Below, in pieces: positions 43,080 through 55,900 of a stretch of DNA of 64,000 bases. The first letter of the stretch is position 1. Each line of letters begins with the position of its first letter. Source of the DNA: Neospora caninum Liverpool (Eukaryota; Apicomplexa; Conoidasida; Eucoccidiorida; Sarcocystidae). The stretch covers positions 2,035,941-2,099,940 of the forward strand of contig NC_018389.1 in assembly GCF_000208865.1 (NCBI RefSeq), written 5' to 3'. Position numbers and translations under genes: made by a program. Below the pieces are notes generated by a model. It was not told the origin of the DNA, made no database searches, and worked only from the letters and a program-made list of their open reading frames with translations.

Positions 43080-44698
43080 GGTGAGGGTGCGTTTTTCGGT
43101 TGGGTCCGTTTCCGTTCGTGGCGGGTGCGACCGAGACGCGCTGGAAAGGCAGGATTGGCGGCTTTTCCACACACGCACAGCCAGCACGCACAGCCAGCAC
43201 GCACAGCCAGCACGCACGCGCTCTGTGTCCGTTCGAGGCCCGCAGAACTGACGGCAGCAGCGCGCCCAAAGCTCTCCGCGGACGCGTCGGGTACCGCGCC
43301 CAAAGTTTCCGTCGACCTAGGAACTGAGGGAGACGCGTGGGAATTCACGAAACGGACGGTTGTCGCCGCGCGCTACAGACGTACAAGAGCCTGCAAGAGC
43401 AAGACCGGCCGGGTCATCGGGAATGCAAGGGAACGGTGAATGTGGCGCGCGGAAAGAAAACGAAATCGGTGCATTGGCAGTGGTAAACACTGGGGGGGAA
43501 GTCCAGGACAGCAGAAGTTGAGCCGAACGGTTCTTGTCTCCCGCGCCTTGGAGCGTCCCAGCAGGATCGATGGGTCTCCCGTGCCAAGCCAGGCACTGTC
43601 AAATGGCGAACAAAGCACAGATTGCCCCCCTTGACCCGTCCAAACAAACACGAAATTCGGCGGAATTTGACGAGCGAGGATTTCCGAGAAAAAGGACAAC
43701 GCGCCGAGAGTTGAGCGTTTTGCTGAGGCGGTCGAGTAGCGAGCACAGTCGCGGTCGCCAACTTGGAAAGGTCCAGGGAAGATACGTCCGTGGAAGGCCC
43801 TGGCCTCGAAGAACGTTTGACGCATGGCTTTATCCTCAGGCGCTGCAAACCTAGATGCAGATCCACAGAGCGGTTCGCCCCTTCCTCTCTTTTTTCGACT
43901 TCTGGGGAAAGCGAACGTCTTGTCTCTCTGCGCTGAGTCGTTGCAGTTCGCTGGCTTTGCGCCTTTTCTCACCAGCGAGGTTGCAGGCCGTCTAGCACAG
44001 GTTACGGTGCCCTCTGTAAAACAACAAGTGAGTACGGGTCTTTTCGAGTTTTATGAATCGATGCTGTGTCAGTGGACAACTGCGTCGCGGTTTCCTGCGG
44101 ACGCGAGGTATCCGTGCAGCAAAGTGAGCGGGCCCCAGCTCCACTTTGGGGTCCAGAGAGAGAGTAGCTCGCGTGATCCAGCTCTGAATTTTCCCCACGT
44201 GGATGTAACCCTCGGGAAAATATGTTTCTGTTTCCACGTGATACGAAACAGAGAGAGTGACGGGCGGAATTGGATTCGTGCAGTTTCTTTCTGAACGAGT
44301 CCGAGACGGGGGCGTCATTCTCGGTGTCTCTCTCGGGGTGTTGTGTGGCTGTTTGCAGCCCCGAGAAACAGTTTTCACCCCACTTTGGTTCTCCCGTTTA
44401 GCTCCTACCAGAAACTGAACAGCGCTTTCGGAGATTTCCGTCTGTCGCGGGAACCGTTTTTCGTGGGCTGTTACGTGCATCTCACGATCAGCAAGTGTGC
44501 GAACTGCGAAGATGCGCAAAAACGCCGCGAACAGAACCTACGTCGGCCATACCTCCATCTCCATGTATAGATATCTATGTCTATGTAGCGGTGTCGACAC
44601 CGTTCACCGTCAAATGTCACGGTCTCGGAGTTAACGAGCCGTCGAGCATCGAGAAAAGTGTCGAGCATCGAGAAAATTCGGGCTGATGAGTCTACGCT
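43080..44698. promoter_or_regulatory. Shared divergent promoter region of DHODH and the Erv1-type gene
   Basis: The two ATGs (43079 minus, 44699 plus) are 1.6 kb apart and point away from each other, so both promoters and 5' UTRs must lie here. It contains a short tandem array at 43172-43216. Frames of 150-240 codons occur on both strands without recognisable domains. No TATA box is evident, as is usual in Toxoplasma. Confidence 0.5.
43172..43216. repeat. Short tandem repeat of cacgcacagccag units upstream of DHODH
   Basis: Three units of about 13-14 bp (acgcacagccagc) lie 95-140 bases upstream of the proposed DHODH ATG. The frame through them stays open and includes an in-frame ATG at 43217, so unit number could affect a longer N-terminal form. 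Confidence 0.8.
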
Positions 44699-45403
44699 AT
44701 GCGAAACGTACCTGATCCGTCGACAGCAAGTGCAGCCTCGCCCTCTGGTGCGGCGTCCTGTCCCTGCGGCGCGACGGCAGGGGCGACTTTCTCTCCGCAG
44801 TCAGTCGGGGAGACGGGAAAACCAGTAAAACTCGCCCCTCCGAACCGTCAGCAAATCGGAAGAGCCAGTTGGAGGGTTCTGCACTCCATGGCCGCACGCT
44901 ACCCAGAAGCGCCGGTGAGTCTCCTGTGTGTTCTTTCCAGTTCGCCGCTCTCCAGAGGGTGTAGCCTTTGCAGTTTTTTCTGTGCAGTCCGCGCAGGGAC
45001 TGGTAGACATAGGTAGCGTTTGGGCACGCAGGTTAGACCGCATCGGTGACTCAAGCAGCAAGTGCACAGCTGTCGAACTTGGCGGGGAGCGGATTCAGAA
45101 GTAGTAGTGAGGAGGGGTCGGGGCAGACATGTTTTCGTTGTCTTCATGTTTGCAAACTGGGCTCTGCAGACTCCCCGACAGACGCTGGAGGCCGCTGCCT
45201 GGATTGTTGCCTTTTCGGCGCTATATCCGTGCCAAATTTGTCGTTTGGAGTTCTTTCCTATTCTTCGTAAACTGCCGCCCAGATTGGAGTCCAGGGATGC
45301 TTTCGCCCTCTGGGCATGCGCGGTGCATAACAAAGTAAACGAGGACATTTCAGCGCCCGTTTACGCATGCCATCTGGAAGCTCTGAAGGCAATGGGGAAA
45401 TGA
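44699..45403 (+). CDS. Erv1/ALR-type FAD-linked sulfhydryl oxidase
   Basis: Two exons, 44699-44914 and 45170-45403, joined in phase 0 (ccg|gtgagt ... ctgcag|act), give 149 residues. The Erv1 fold signatures are present: GRASWRVLHSMAARYP (54-69), the redox YPCQIC motif (91-96, Cys93 and Cys96), W120 and HNKVNE (125-130, FAD contacts). The structural pair Cys122-Cys139 has the 16-residue spacing typical of the family. The N-terminal extension carries a CPC motif (21-23) that may act as shuttle cysteines. In mitochondria these enzymes reoxidise intermembrane-space import substrates and pass electrons to cytochrome c or oxygen. Most apicomplexans lack an obvious Mia40 partner. No classical targeting peptide is apparent, as expected for intermembrane-space proteins. 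ERV1 orthology is likely, but an ER-type Erv cannot be ruled out. Confidence 0.9.
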
Positions 45404-48400
45404 TGGCTTTCCACCTTTCCCCGGCGGTCGTCTAGCGCCGCCAGTTTACCGTTTCTCTTTGCTGGCCGCGCAAAGCATCTTTCCAGAACCTTGCTGTCGA
45501 ACTCGCCTGCTGCTCCATCTTCTGCCGCAGTGTGTGGGGTGCTTGCGTTGTCCGTCTTACGTTGTCAAACGTGGTTAATCAGTCACGTGGTCCCGACGCA
45601 AAACTAAACGCTTCAGTGAAACGGCGAATGAAGCTGAGTGTGCATCCCAAAGGCTGCGATACTGTAGCTGTCATACAGTGACTGGAACGCTAGCTGACCT
45701 GTTTGGGAGGAAGAATGCGGGGCAGAAAGACAGTGGATCAGACGATAAAAGCACACGGGCTGTGCGGTAAGACAGGAAGAACGTGTGGTAGATACCCGTG
45801 CGTAGAACAAGCGAATTTTCGGACATTTTCGCCTGAGCGGAAGGATAAACACCGGTAGCGCTGGAATGGCCCAAGGGGGAAATGGGAGTACACGAGTTTC
45901 AGAGCACCATGCGTATGATCGTAGAAGAATATCCGCTTGGGGCAAACGTCACCACAAGGATCCCAGTGTCTTTGCGTTTCGTTGCCTCTGGGGTGCTAAG
46001 ATTTCGTCCTGACGAAAACAGGTTCCCAGTGGTTGAACCGAGTTTCTAGCATGGTGCAGCATGCGCAGTCAATAAAGAACCAGTAATCTGTGGCGGAGCA
46101 AACAGTCGTGGCGGCTCGTGGGATTTGATCCTGCAAACAGATGCAGGAACTGCAGGCTATGCAGTTGGTCTGCGTGGAAACAGCTTTGGCTGATACGGTG
46201 ACGAGAAACTTTGAAACCTGGAAAATGCAGTCGTCGTGCGTCACTTTTTAAGGCCATAAATCGACGTCATCCATTCGTGTCGTGGTGCTTGGTCGAACGC
46301 CTGACTGCCGGCGAGCGAGCGAGGATCTTAGAGCTCAGACTGGAGAGAGCCTGGGCCTCGGCGTCATAGATCTGAGTAGGCGGCAAGTACGTCTAGATAT
46401 GAAACAAGCTTTTGATCAGACGTAGTTCCTACAGCGCACACGCACGGTGAGATGCAGAAGTCAACAAAGACGGCAAGGATGAAGGAGATTTCCCGAATAA
46501 TCCCTGCGGTCTGTTCATTAAGAACGACAGCGAACAGAAGTAAAGGGTCTAACTACGATAATGCAGTGCAAAGTATTCTCAGTTGCTTACCGTGAAATGG
46601 GGTGTGCGTCGAAAATCCGATACATGCACACCTACGTCGACAAAGCATAGGACCACGATGCCAGAGAGGAAAACCGTTCAGCGCATACCGCAGCCTCTCT
46701 GGGTCAAGAAAGGACAGTCTAACTATTCTTGAAGGCGGCGTGGTATCTCCTGTCCATGCAAAGACGCCGCCGTCAACATGCTTTGGCGCCCTAAATTGCA
46801 AACGAAATTCGTTTCGGTTGTCTCCAGAGAGCCCGGAAGTAGATCCGTCGTCGCATGCACGGAGGCAGCTGAGAGGAGTCGTGGCAACGGCCCTTTCCCT
46901 GAAGAATTTTAGGGTATTTTCATACGGACGTATACACAGTGATCCTGAGTTGGTGTCGGTTGTGGCTCTCACGCTGTAAAGGACTCCTTACCTCAAACTG
47001 AGGAGTAATACCATAGCTGCTACCTTGGCTGCTCGGAGGCTACCACGTACCTGATGTAACTTTGAAACGATTCTTTGTATTCTGATTTCACTGATTGTAT
47101 TTAAGAAACGTGACTAGAAGAACGAAGAGGGCAGCCCATAAAGGTCATCTTAATGTAGTAGAGGAAATTGAAATCCAACACTTTTTGTGCTAGGCTGGAA
47201 CAGTGGGAGTCCTCTTCAGTCCGGAGGAGAGTTCTGCCAAACGTTTATCGATAACAAACTGAAACGTGCCGTTCGGCCCTACCAGAGGATGCCGAGGGTC
47301 CAGCGAACGGTCAAGGCCGCATCAAAGACCGAAAAAATCCCTACCCCCAGGTGATCGCTAACCGTAAACATTTCAGTTTCCAATCCAAGGTCCGTGAGAC
47401 GTCGGTCGTTTCGCTTCTGTTTCTTGAGAAATCCTATTTCGCGAGGGTAAATCGGGTACAGAACACCGGAGTGCGACACCCAGTAAATGGCTCTGTTATC
47501 CCCAAATTCTATCAGCAACGAGAACGGAAAACCCCCATTTTAGTCAGCGCACTTTCGCGCGGCATCCAAGGAAGCCCTGTGAAGTGCTTATGTGTACACA
47601 ACTGAAGTGATGCGTTTTTCACAAGCTTCCTTCAGGAGAGGAACACTTCTGTTCAGCTTCGTTTTCTGTCTTGAGAGCAACGCCAATACCCTGTCACATT
47701 CCAGAACGGCGCACCACATACATCTCGCTGTGTGCAAGGAACACCTCTCTCTAAAAAAAGAGAGGCCCTTGCTGGCTTTCTTCTCGGTCTCTGCGAGTGC
47801 TAGCAGTTATATGCCACAGGCAACCCTCGCACGCCTGCTCAGATCATGATGCGGCGAAAGAGTGGTCTAGAGCGAGCGCTCTCTGGGAATCGCGGAAATC
47901 ATCATTCCACAAAGTTGAGGGGGTGAGGCATTTCCATCTGCATGCAGAATCTTCTTCGTGGTGTTCGTTTTTGTGCATGGAAATGTTCAAGACTCGCCGT
48001 TTTCCGACTGGTGAATTGTTTTGAACACGACACCGTGCGTGCTCGATAGTGTGGCAGTCCTGCGCGGAGGCAACTAGATCCGTACCGTCACCATAAACGG
48101 ACTCTACTTTTTCTAAACTGCCTTTTCTGCACATTGTGCGTTTCGTGAATGGGCAGACGATATCGACAGGTCCGCATGCGTGTAATTCTCTTGATTCTCA
48201 ATTAGACAACTGTTACCCCCCACCAAGAGTACCTATTCCGCGCGGTGTCTCGGACGTTCTCCGTTCTCAGACATAAGCCTTAAGGCGATTTCCCGCAACC
48301 CTTGCACGTTTGTCATGTATCTCGTGGATTGGCGTGCAATCTGTACTGAGGGGTTCCAGGATTCCTAAAGAAGAACTCTCTGCAGGGACCAAGCAAAAAC

Positions 48401-49958
48401 GGAGCCCATGCTCTCTGGTGACGCTGACTGAGCGAATGTCGACAGCGGCCGCCTCACCCGCTTTGCATGCATTATTGACGACTCTTCTCACTACGGAATC
48501 GTTTTCAACGTGTCCCTGTTTCCAAATCCAATTTCCACGGCATCCGCGATTCAACTTTTCCGTCTTTGTTTGTTGGTGGGCAAGGTAAGAGCTCGTTTTC
48601 CTACCTCGAAATACCACAGAAGAAAGTCAGGGGGGTGTCCAAACTACCAGCTGCGAACTGACAGGGTGGCAGATATTGGACGTTGTCAACCGTGCTCTCT
48701 CGCGTCCCTTCGTTTGTGTCCGATGTGTTTCGTCTTGGAATTCTGTGAAGAACCCCCTGGCGAGCGAACTCGGTCTTCGCTAGAGACTGTCATTCTTCTT
48801 TTGCCTAGGATTTTCCAGGAGCCTTTTCTTTTTTCCAGCTTCAGTTTCCTTCCCTCCTGTTCGGCAGCCTTTGCTGCCCGAACAGCTGGCCGTAACCTTT
48901 TTCTTGGGGCCCTCCCCACGCTACGCTATCCTCAACCCTTTTCCTTGAGAATCAGAAGCTACTTTGGCTACTACCGTTGTTGTTTCCGTCCAAATTGAAT
49001 CGTTTCAGCCCCTCATTTGTCGCGAGACGTACACGCCTTGGCTTAATGTATGTGCATCGATCTCCGTTTCCGCCAGCTCACAGGATACATATCACGGGAG
49101 AACTCTGGAGGCGAACCCTGTCCAGAGGCGCGACAATTTCTTTTTTTCGAACGCCTCGGAGCTAGTGATGTTTCCGAACTTCTGGAACAATGGTGTGTTC
49201 TGATTCCAGCTTTCCCCTCGCCGAGTTTTATACAACCACGCGCACCGTCAAGTGAACTCCCGCCCGCAAGTGTGTCTTGGTGCCCGCTTCATTCGTTTAT
49301 CGTCGCTGAGTGCTCTTGTCGTGCGTGAGATCTGCATGTTTTAACTGGATTGTCAAGGCCCCCCGCCCTGTCTTGTAGCCGGGGCGTCGCCCCTGCCGAA
49401 AAACATTTAGATGCTTCGGATCGACGCGCATAGCAGGTGCTCCGGCAAAACCGCAGTTCCGTTGCCAGGTGATGAATGCCCAAGCTGTTTTCTCTTGTCG
49501 CAAATTCCATTTTCTTCGGCGTGTATGCATGCGCGATACTTTAAACCGAGAAGCGGGCATGTGTACGTTTCTCGCTGAGTCCCAAGTCCCCAACAACGAG
49601 AGTGTTCTGGCCAGTAAGGCGTCTTTCCTTTTCTGTCATGCACTTTTTCGAGGAAGGTGAGGAAAGTCCTGATTTCTTTTATTTCGAGGGGAGGCTGTCA
49701 GTCACTGTCGGGGTCCATCGTGCGAATGAACGGCGCAATTTCGGCTGCTCCCTTCGAAGCCACGACTGATCAGATCTGTCGACTTTCGCGCTCCGACAGA
49801 GAAGCTGACGGTGGGGAGTGGCTGCGGTGTACTAGCGCTCCCGCCCGGGCGGTCCGAAGAACGTGGCAGCGGGGCGTCTCTGGGATTTCGAAGAGAGTCA
49901 TCTGGGGGCCGTAGAGACCGTCGGCGCCTTCGGCAACGGCCGAGGCGCCCTCTTCAGA
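45404..49958. other. Intergenic stretch upstream of the deubiquitinase gene
   Basis: No gene could be supported in 4.5 kb; the longest frames (46553-46972 minus, 48510-48998 plus) have no family features. The word TGCATGC occurs at 47939-47945, 48464-48470 and 49526-49532, and overlaps the proposed start codon at 49960-49966. An imperfect hairpin lies at about 48856-48883. The 2 kb before 49959 probably hold the promoter and 5' UTR of the plus-strand deubiquitinase gene. Confidence 0.5.
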
Positions 49959-52900
49959 ATGCATGCCGAGGGACGGTCTCCCCGGCAAATGCCGTCCGCT
50001 TCTGCCGAACAGCAACGGTTTTGGTCTTCGTTCTGCACAGCAGGGCCTGGCGCTCAGCTTCCCTACAACGCCGAGACGCACCCGGGCCATCCTTTCGCGT
50101 ACGCTGCTGCTCGAGTTCCCGACCCTTCCGGCGTGGACGCCTCCTTTGTCCCTCCCCAGTTAGCCAGGGCGGATGGCGGCAACTGCGGATCTCTCCCGGA
50201 TGTCTCCGCGGCCGCGTACCCTGCCTTCGCGTGTGCGGCGCCTGCCCCCAGGTACGAGGCGCCACCGCCGGCTGGGGCGTCTCGAGCCGGCGAGGACGGG
50301 CACAGTCTCTCGCACGGCGGCGCGTGGACGACTCAGGGGGGTCCAGTGTATCCAGGAGACAGCGGAACGTTTTGGTTCGCACTCTCGAGGCAGAGCGCGG
50401 GGACCGGTCAGGCACTCCCGTCTCAGGCCGTCCAAGGTTCAGTCAGTCTGAGGGACGCAGCCGCTGCTTTCGGTTCGCATCCCTTTCCCGGCCAGGACAC
50501 GTCCTCAGAGGGGCTTTCCCACGTGCCAGCGAACGAATCTACAGCACCTCCGTACCTTTCTGGCGGGGCGGGGCCAGCGCCCGCATTCGGTTGCTCCAGA
50601 GACCCAAGCGCGGGGGCAAATTCAGGCTTCCTGCCTCCGTCTCAGGATCCGAGTCGGACTTGCTTTCGTCAGGAGGATGCCGCGCGACTTTTCTCCATCG
50701 CGGGCGACTCGGCCTCCACGACGTCCACGCGCCGTTCAAGGGAGCCCCTCAGCACCTCTCGTGCTGGGCCAGCTTCACGGGATGCAGGAAGCGCCGTTTC
50801 TGAAAGCAGGAGAGGCGAGGAGCACTGCCAACCGCCTTCCTTGCCTTTCGCTGGGACGGCGGGTGGGCCGTGGGACACGGCGCGGGCGGCGGGACACGCT
50901 CTGTCGGGAAGACTCGGAGGTGGGGGGAAAGACGGTGAATCTGGCGTGTATGTACACCCCGGGGAATCAGACCGTGGAGCCTCAGGCGCCTTCAAGCTTT
51001 CCCACGTGCCGGAAACGCGCTTTTCTGAACCGGTGATGCCAGCGTGCGTCGACACCAGGCATGGCTTTATCGCGCATTCCGACGACCTGGTGAACGGCGC
51101 CGAAAGGACAAACGTTATCCAGCGGCAAAGGGCGATACCCGACGCTGGTCACCAAAGAGGTGATCATGCATCGGCTGTACATACAGCTGACGCTGTGCCG
51201 ACTGGCGATAGGTCAACTTGGCACGCAAACACGCCCGTGCCAGCCTCGTTTGTTCATCCCCCCGTCGTTGTCCATGCACACACTGACAGCAGTTTCCAGC
51301 ATGTGCCTGCGGGAGATTGGAGCAGAAACGGCTCTTCGAAGACTCCAGATGCTCCTTCCCTGCATGCCGCCAATACTCTTGCAAACCCGGCACCTTGCGC
51401 CCACGTGAACGCAGAAGCGCCTTGTCAGGCCACCGCCACTGTCTGTCGTGCGCCTTCTTGGGACGAGCGGCGAACTGCCTCTCTCCCTGCGCGAAGCGAG
51501 GAAGGAGGTCTGGAGGCGTCCGCAGCTCCGAAGAAGCGCAGGCGTGTGAAGAAGGCCGCGTCAACGACACCGAGTCAAACTGGGGTTTCGGCAGACTCGG
51601 GAGAGCGGGAGGCAACGGCGCCGACAGCAAAGCCCAAGCGGATGCGTCCTGCGAGCTCGGGAGTCGCTCCACAGAGCCATCCGCAGCTCCAGGCCGAAGT
51701 TTTGTCATTCTCGCCCTCAGAAGACACGCCCGAGAAGGGCACGGAAAAGGCGCGCCAGGAAGCGGCGCCGGAGCGAAGCGGCGGAACGGCCCTCGGTTGG
51801 CCGCCAAGTCGTCAAGGCGGGTGCCTAGGGAGAGAAGACCTGGGGCGACCAGACGGGATTGGGCTCTCGAGTTCGCAGGAAAGGTCAGACTCGCGCGTGC
51901 AGAGACCGGATGCAGCTGCAGCGAACCAAGAGGTTGCTGCCTCCACCACAGCGTGTTCGTCCGTTCAACGCTCCCAGTGTGTCTCTCCCGGGGATGCTTT
52001 GGGTCAGACGACTTGCGCAGCTTCTCCCAGTTTCTCTGTGTCTTCTGGAGTGAAAATCCCGTCTTCCGCAGGCGTGTCTCTCCCTTCCTTGTCTCCATCT
52101 TCTGTTGCACATCCACTCGCATCGACTCCTTCGTCTTTCCCGCCTCTCTCCGCCTCCTCAAAGGTTTCCGACAGCGATCCCGGCCCCGGTCCAGAGGGAG
52201 ACTGTCCGTCGGCAGGCCTCCTCAATGACGCATCCCGCGGAGCACCTGAAGCTGCAGGTCCATGTCCTGCGTCTCTGCCTGCGTCGCCCTCCGGGCAGAG
52301 GCTCTCCGGCGCGCCGGCCGAGCTGCCGCCGCCGCGCAGTCGCCCGCGGCCTCGCCCGCGGAATCTCTTTGGCACTGGTAGACGACCCGGACGCCAGCAA
52401 GGTCGCCAGCAGCGGAGACCGACTGAGGACTTTGGCGCGGAGAAAGGGACGGCGTTCAAAGGGCCAGATGCGAGCGGCGCGCCTGGAGCCGCAACGTGCA
52501 GCAGAAGTCCCTCAGTGAATGCGCGCAGCGTGCAGACGTGCGTCGTTCTGGGGTACGGCACGGCGATGCCCGATCGCGAGGTGACGGGCACGTCGCTCGT
52601 CGGGCTCATCAACCTCGGCGGCGGGAGCTGCTTCCTGAACGCCGTTCTCCAGTGCCTCGCCAACTTCCGACCTCTCCGAGACTTTTACCTGCAGTGGGCT
52701 GAGACGCTCCCGCCCCGCGAACTTCTCGGGCGTCAGTACGCGGTGTACACGAAGCAGCTGGAGCGTCTCGCGCCGTTCTCCCGGCGCCGAGTGAAGCGGC
52801 GACAGCAAGAAAAGGCCGCGTCCGTCTGCACGTCCATCAGCTGGGAGCTCGCCACCGTCATCAACTACATGTGGAGACTTTCCGGCTCCGTCAAGTTCCT

Positions 52901-55900
52901 CAAACCCGACGCGCTCTACCAGGCGTGTTGCCGCATCATGCCCGACTTCGATCCCCACGAGATGCAAGACAGCGACGAGTTTCTGCGTCTCCTCCTGGAC
53001 ATCCTCGACGCCGAGCTCCGCGCGGCCGTCCTCCAGGTGCCTCTACAAGATGTCTTGCTGCTCCAGAGGCGCCCGACAAAGTGGGAGTCGGACGACAGGG
53101 CCCTCTGCCCCGCGGCGCGCGACTGCGCGGGGGCCTTGCCGCCCTCAGATGCTTCCGCGTCTGCTGCCTCTCGTGCTTCCCCGCCGACGTTAGCTTCGAC
53201 TTCGTACGCCGCGTCTGCCCCCCCCACGGCCTCTCCCGTTCGCTGTTCTTCCCCGGCGTCGATCTCGCCCTCCGTGCAGGGCGCGCGTCTCTCGGGCGCG
53301 TCTGATCTCTGCCGGGAAGCCACCCCACAGAGCCCCAACCTGTCCCTGCCGCCCTCAGCCTCGGACGCCGCTGCACCAGGCGCCTCTGTCAGTGCTGCTT
53401 CCGGTTTGCGGCAGGCGTTTCAGGAAGCCGACCCGGCAAAAGCGACGCATGCCACTCGCTCCGGAGAAGCTGCCTCGCCGCGCCTCGAGGTCGGCGCCGC
53501 GTCCACCAGCGGGGCCTCGGCCTGCCAGCAGGCCGAAGCGGAGAAGAGTGAGAGGAGCGAGGGAGGACAGAAGGCGTCGAAGGTGTCGAGCAGCACTGTG
53601 GACGCGGTACAGACTCTGTTCTCGCTGGTCTTTGAAGGCGGCGAGGTCGACGAAGTTTGGTGCAGCGCCTGTGGGCGGCGGACGGCAACACTAGTGCCGT
53701 TCAAGAGTCTCGCCGTGGCCATGACGCAGGAGGCGCAGGAGCAGGCGTGCTACTACTCGAGCCTGCGCGCCAAGCCCGCGACGTTCTCCTCCGAGCTGAT
53801 TCCCGTCGACCTCGTCGAGTGTCTCGATCGGCACTTTGCGGACGACGCGGACTCCCTCAAGCTGTCGACTGGCGAGGGGTACTACTGCAGTCGGTGTCAG
53901 CGGAAACAAGATGCGGTCAAGCGCTGTTGCCTCGTGAAAGACCATCTTCCCTTTGTGCTGTGCCTCACGCTCAAGCGCTTCGTGCGTGGACACGACACCT
54001 ACAAGATCTGGAACCCCGTTCGCTTCGGCGAGTTCCTGGACCTATCCAAGTACGTTCGCGCCGACGCGTTCCCCGCGCCGGACGCAGCTGAGAAAAACCT
54101 CGCAGGCGCCGAGTGGGCCGACGGAGGCGCCAGAAACGACGGGCACGCGACGCAGCCCGAGGCCAGGGACAGCCTCGACGTGAAACGGGCGAGCGGGGCC
54201 CCAGAGGCCGACCCCGCGCAGACGGGCGAGGTTCTGCGTGCCGCAGGCGACCTGCCTGCGTGCTCAGATTCGGGCGGCGCCGGAGTTCCGCGAACCGCCT
54301 CGTCGGCGGGGTGGCTGGGGGCGACGGACGCCCCTCACCCCTCGCGGTCTCTCCCTGGCTGTGCAGGCAGCGTCTGCCTCGCTTCTCCAGAGGGCTCGGC
54401 CGCCTTCCGCGCGTCCCTCTCGGGATTTCCACGCTCTCTGCGAGACGCAGAAACTTCCACGATGGCGAGTTTGAATGCGAACAACGGCGCCTCGCGAGGG
54501 GAGGAAGGGAGCGGCGTCAAAGAAGAGACCAAGGACAGCTGGTCTGCAGTGTCGCGAGAACTGCACGGCCCCGAAAAAAAGAGCGAGAAACACGAGCAGG
54601 GAGGTCCCGGCGACCTGGGGAGTCCCGTCAAGTCTGAGAGAGCTGCGGGCACGGGTGGCGACTCCGCCTCGCCGACTGCTTCCTCGGCTTCTTCTTTGTA
54701 CCGTTACTGTTTGGTGGCGCTCATCGAGCATGAGGGCCCTGCGACGGACCAGGGACACTACGTGTGCTATGTGAAGCATTTGGAGACGGGTCAGTGGTTC
54801 AAGGCGGACGACAAGCTGATCACGCTGGTGGACTTTGAGACCCAGGTTCTGGCGGCAGCACCGTACATGCTGTTCTACGAGCGCGTGCCGAGCTCGGAAA
54901 CGACCCAGGCGTACCCATTCTTCGCCAAAGATGAAGCGGACGGCGCCGGTGTGGGCTCCGCGCAGAAGAAAGAGTCGCAGGCGGAAGGAGACGAGGAGAG
55001 CCCGTGCGACGCCAGTCTCTGCGCCGGCGGGCGAGGGGGGCGAACGTGGAGGAGGTGCGACTGGTCGGCGTGGACGCAGAGAGTGAAGGAAATCCCGGTC
55101 GCATGCGAACTCTTTGGAGGTACGTTTCCCAGCGGTCAGCCGCGAGCGGCAAAAACAAGAAGGAACCCCTGCTGTGGAAAACCACAGAGTCTCTGCTTCA
55201 GCGGCGAGGCACGTCGCGGAGCCCCCGTCCGCCGGCGCTCCGAGGTCCGTGGGCACCGGTTGTGTTTCCGACGGTCTTTGAAACACACGAAGCCCAACGC
55301 GCCCCGCGTTGGCGTGGCTGTGTTCTCGATCCAGGTGTCTGCGGTCGTGGCTCTGATGCCTTCTGTCGCTGTTTCCTTTTTCGTGTTTTCGTTTTTCCTT
55401 CGCAGAGGACGACAGTGGCGAGCCTAGTTCCTCGTGCACCCGCCAACCGTCCCCCGAGCGGTCTGTGGGTGCCGACAGTGACCCGCGAGGACTGTCTCCA
55501 GCGTCTTCGATGTCGGCAGGCTCGGTCCGTCGCTCTCGCGATTGCCCCGTCGACGGCGCGCCTTCCCCAGCTGGTCTGGCGCGGTCTTCCCACACGGTCC
55601 CAGGGAGAACGGGAGCTCGCGCGGCCCCGACTGGCCGCAGCAGCCAGAAAGCGGGAGAAGGAACCGGCGCTGGAAGAAGCCGCCTCGCGGCTTCGGGTGG
55701 GTCCTTCGCGTCCGCGCCTGCAGCTGCGCACGTCGCCCCTCTTTTCGGCGCCGATGGAGGCGGCGCGGCGAGGGGGAAGAACGGGACGGAGCCCGTCAAA
55801 GGTGGCGACGTGGCCGAGAGCCAGGTACGGAGAAGAGACCGGACGTCTGTGCGCGATGCAGAGACCCTGAAGCGTGCGGGGGTGGCGGCCAGCGCACAGG

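Noticed and set aside
42547..43251. Plus-strand frame of 234 codons
   Set aside because: Antisense to DHODH exon 1 and its upstream region.
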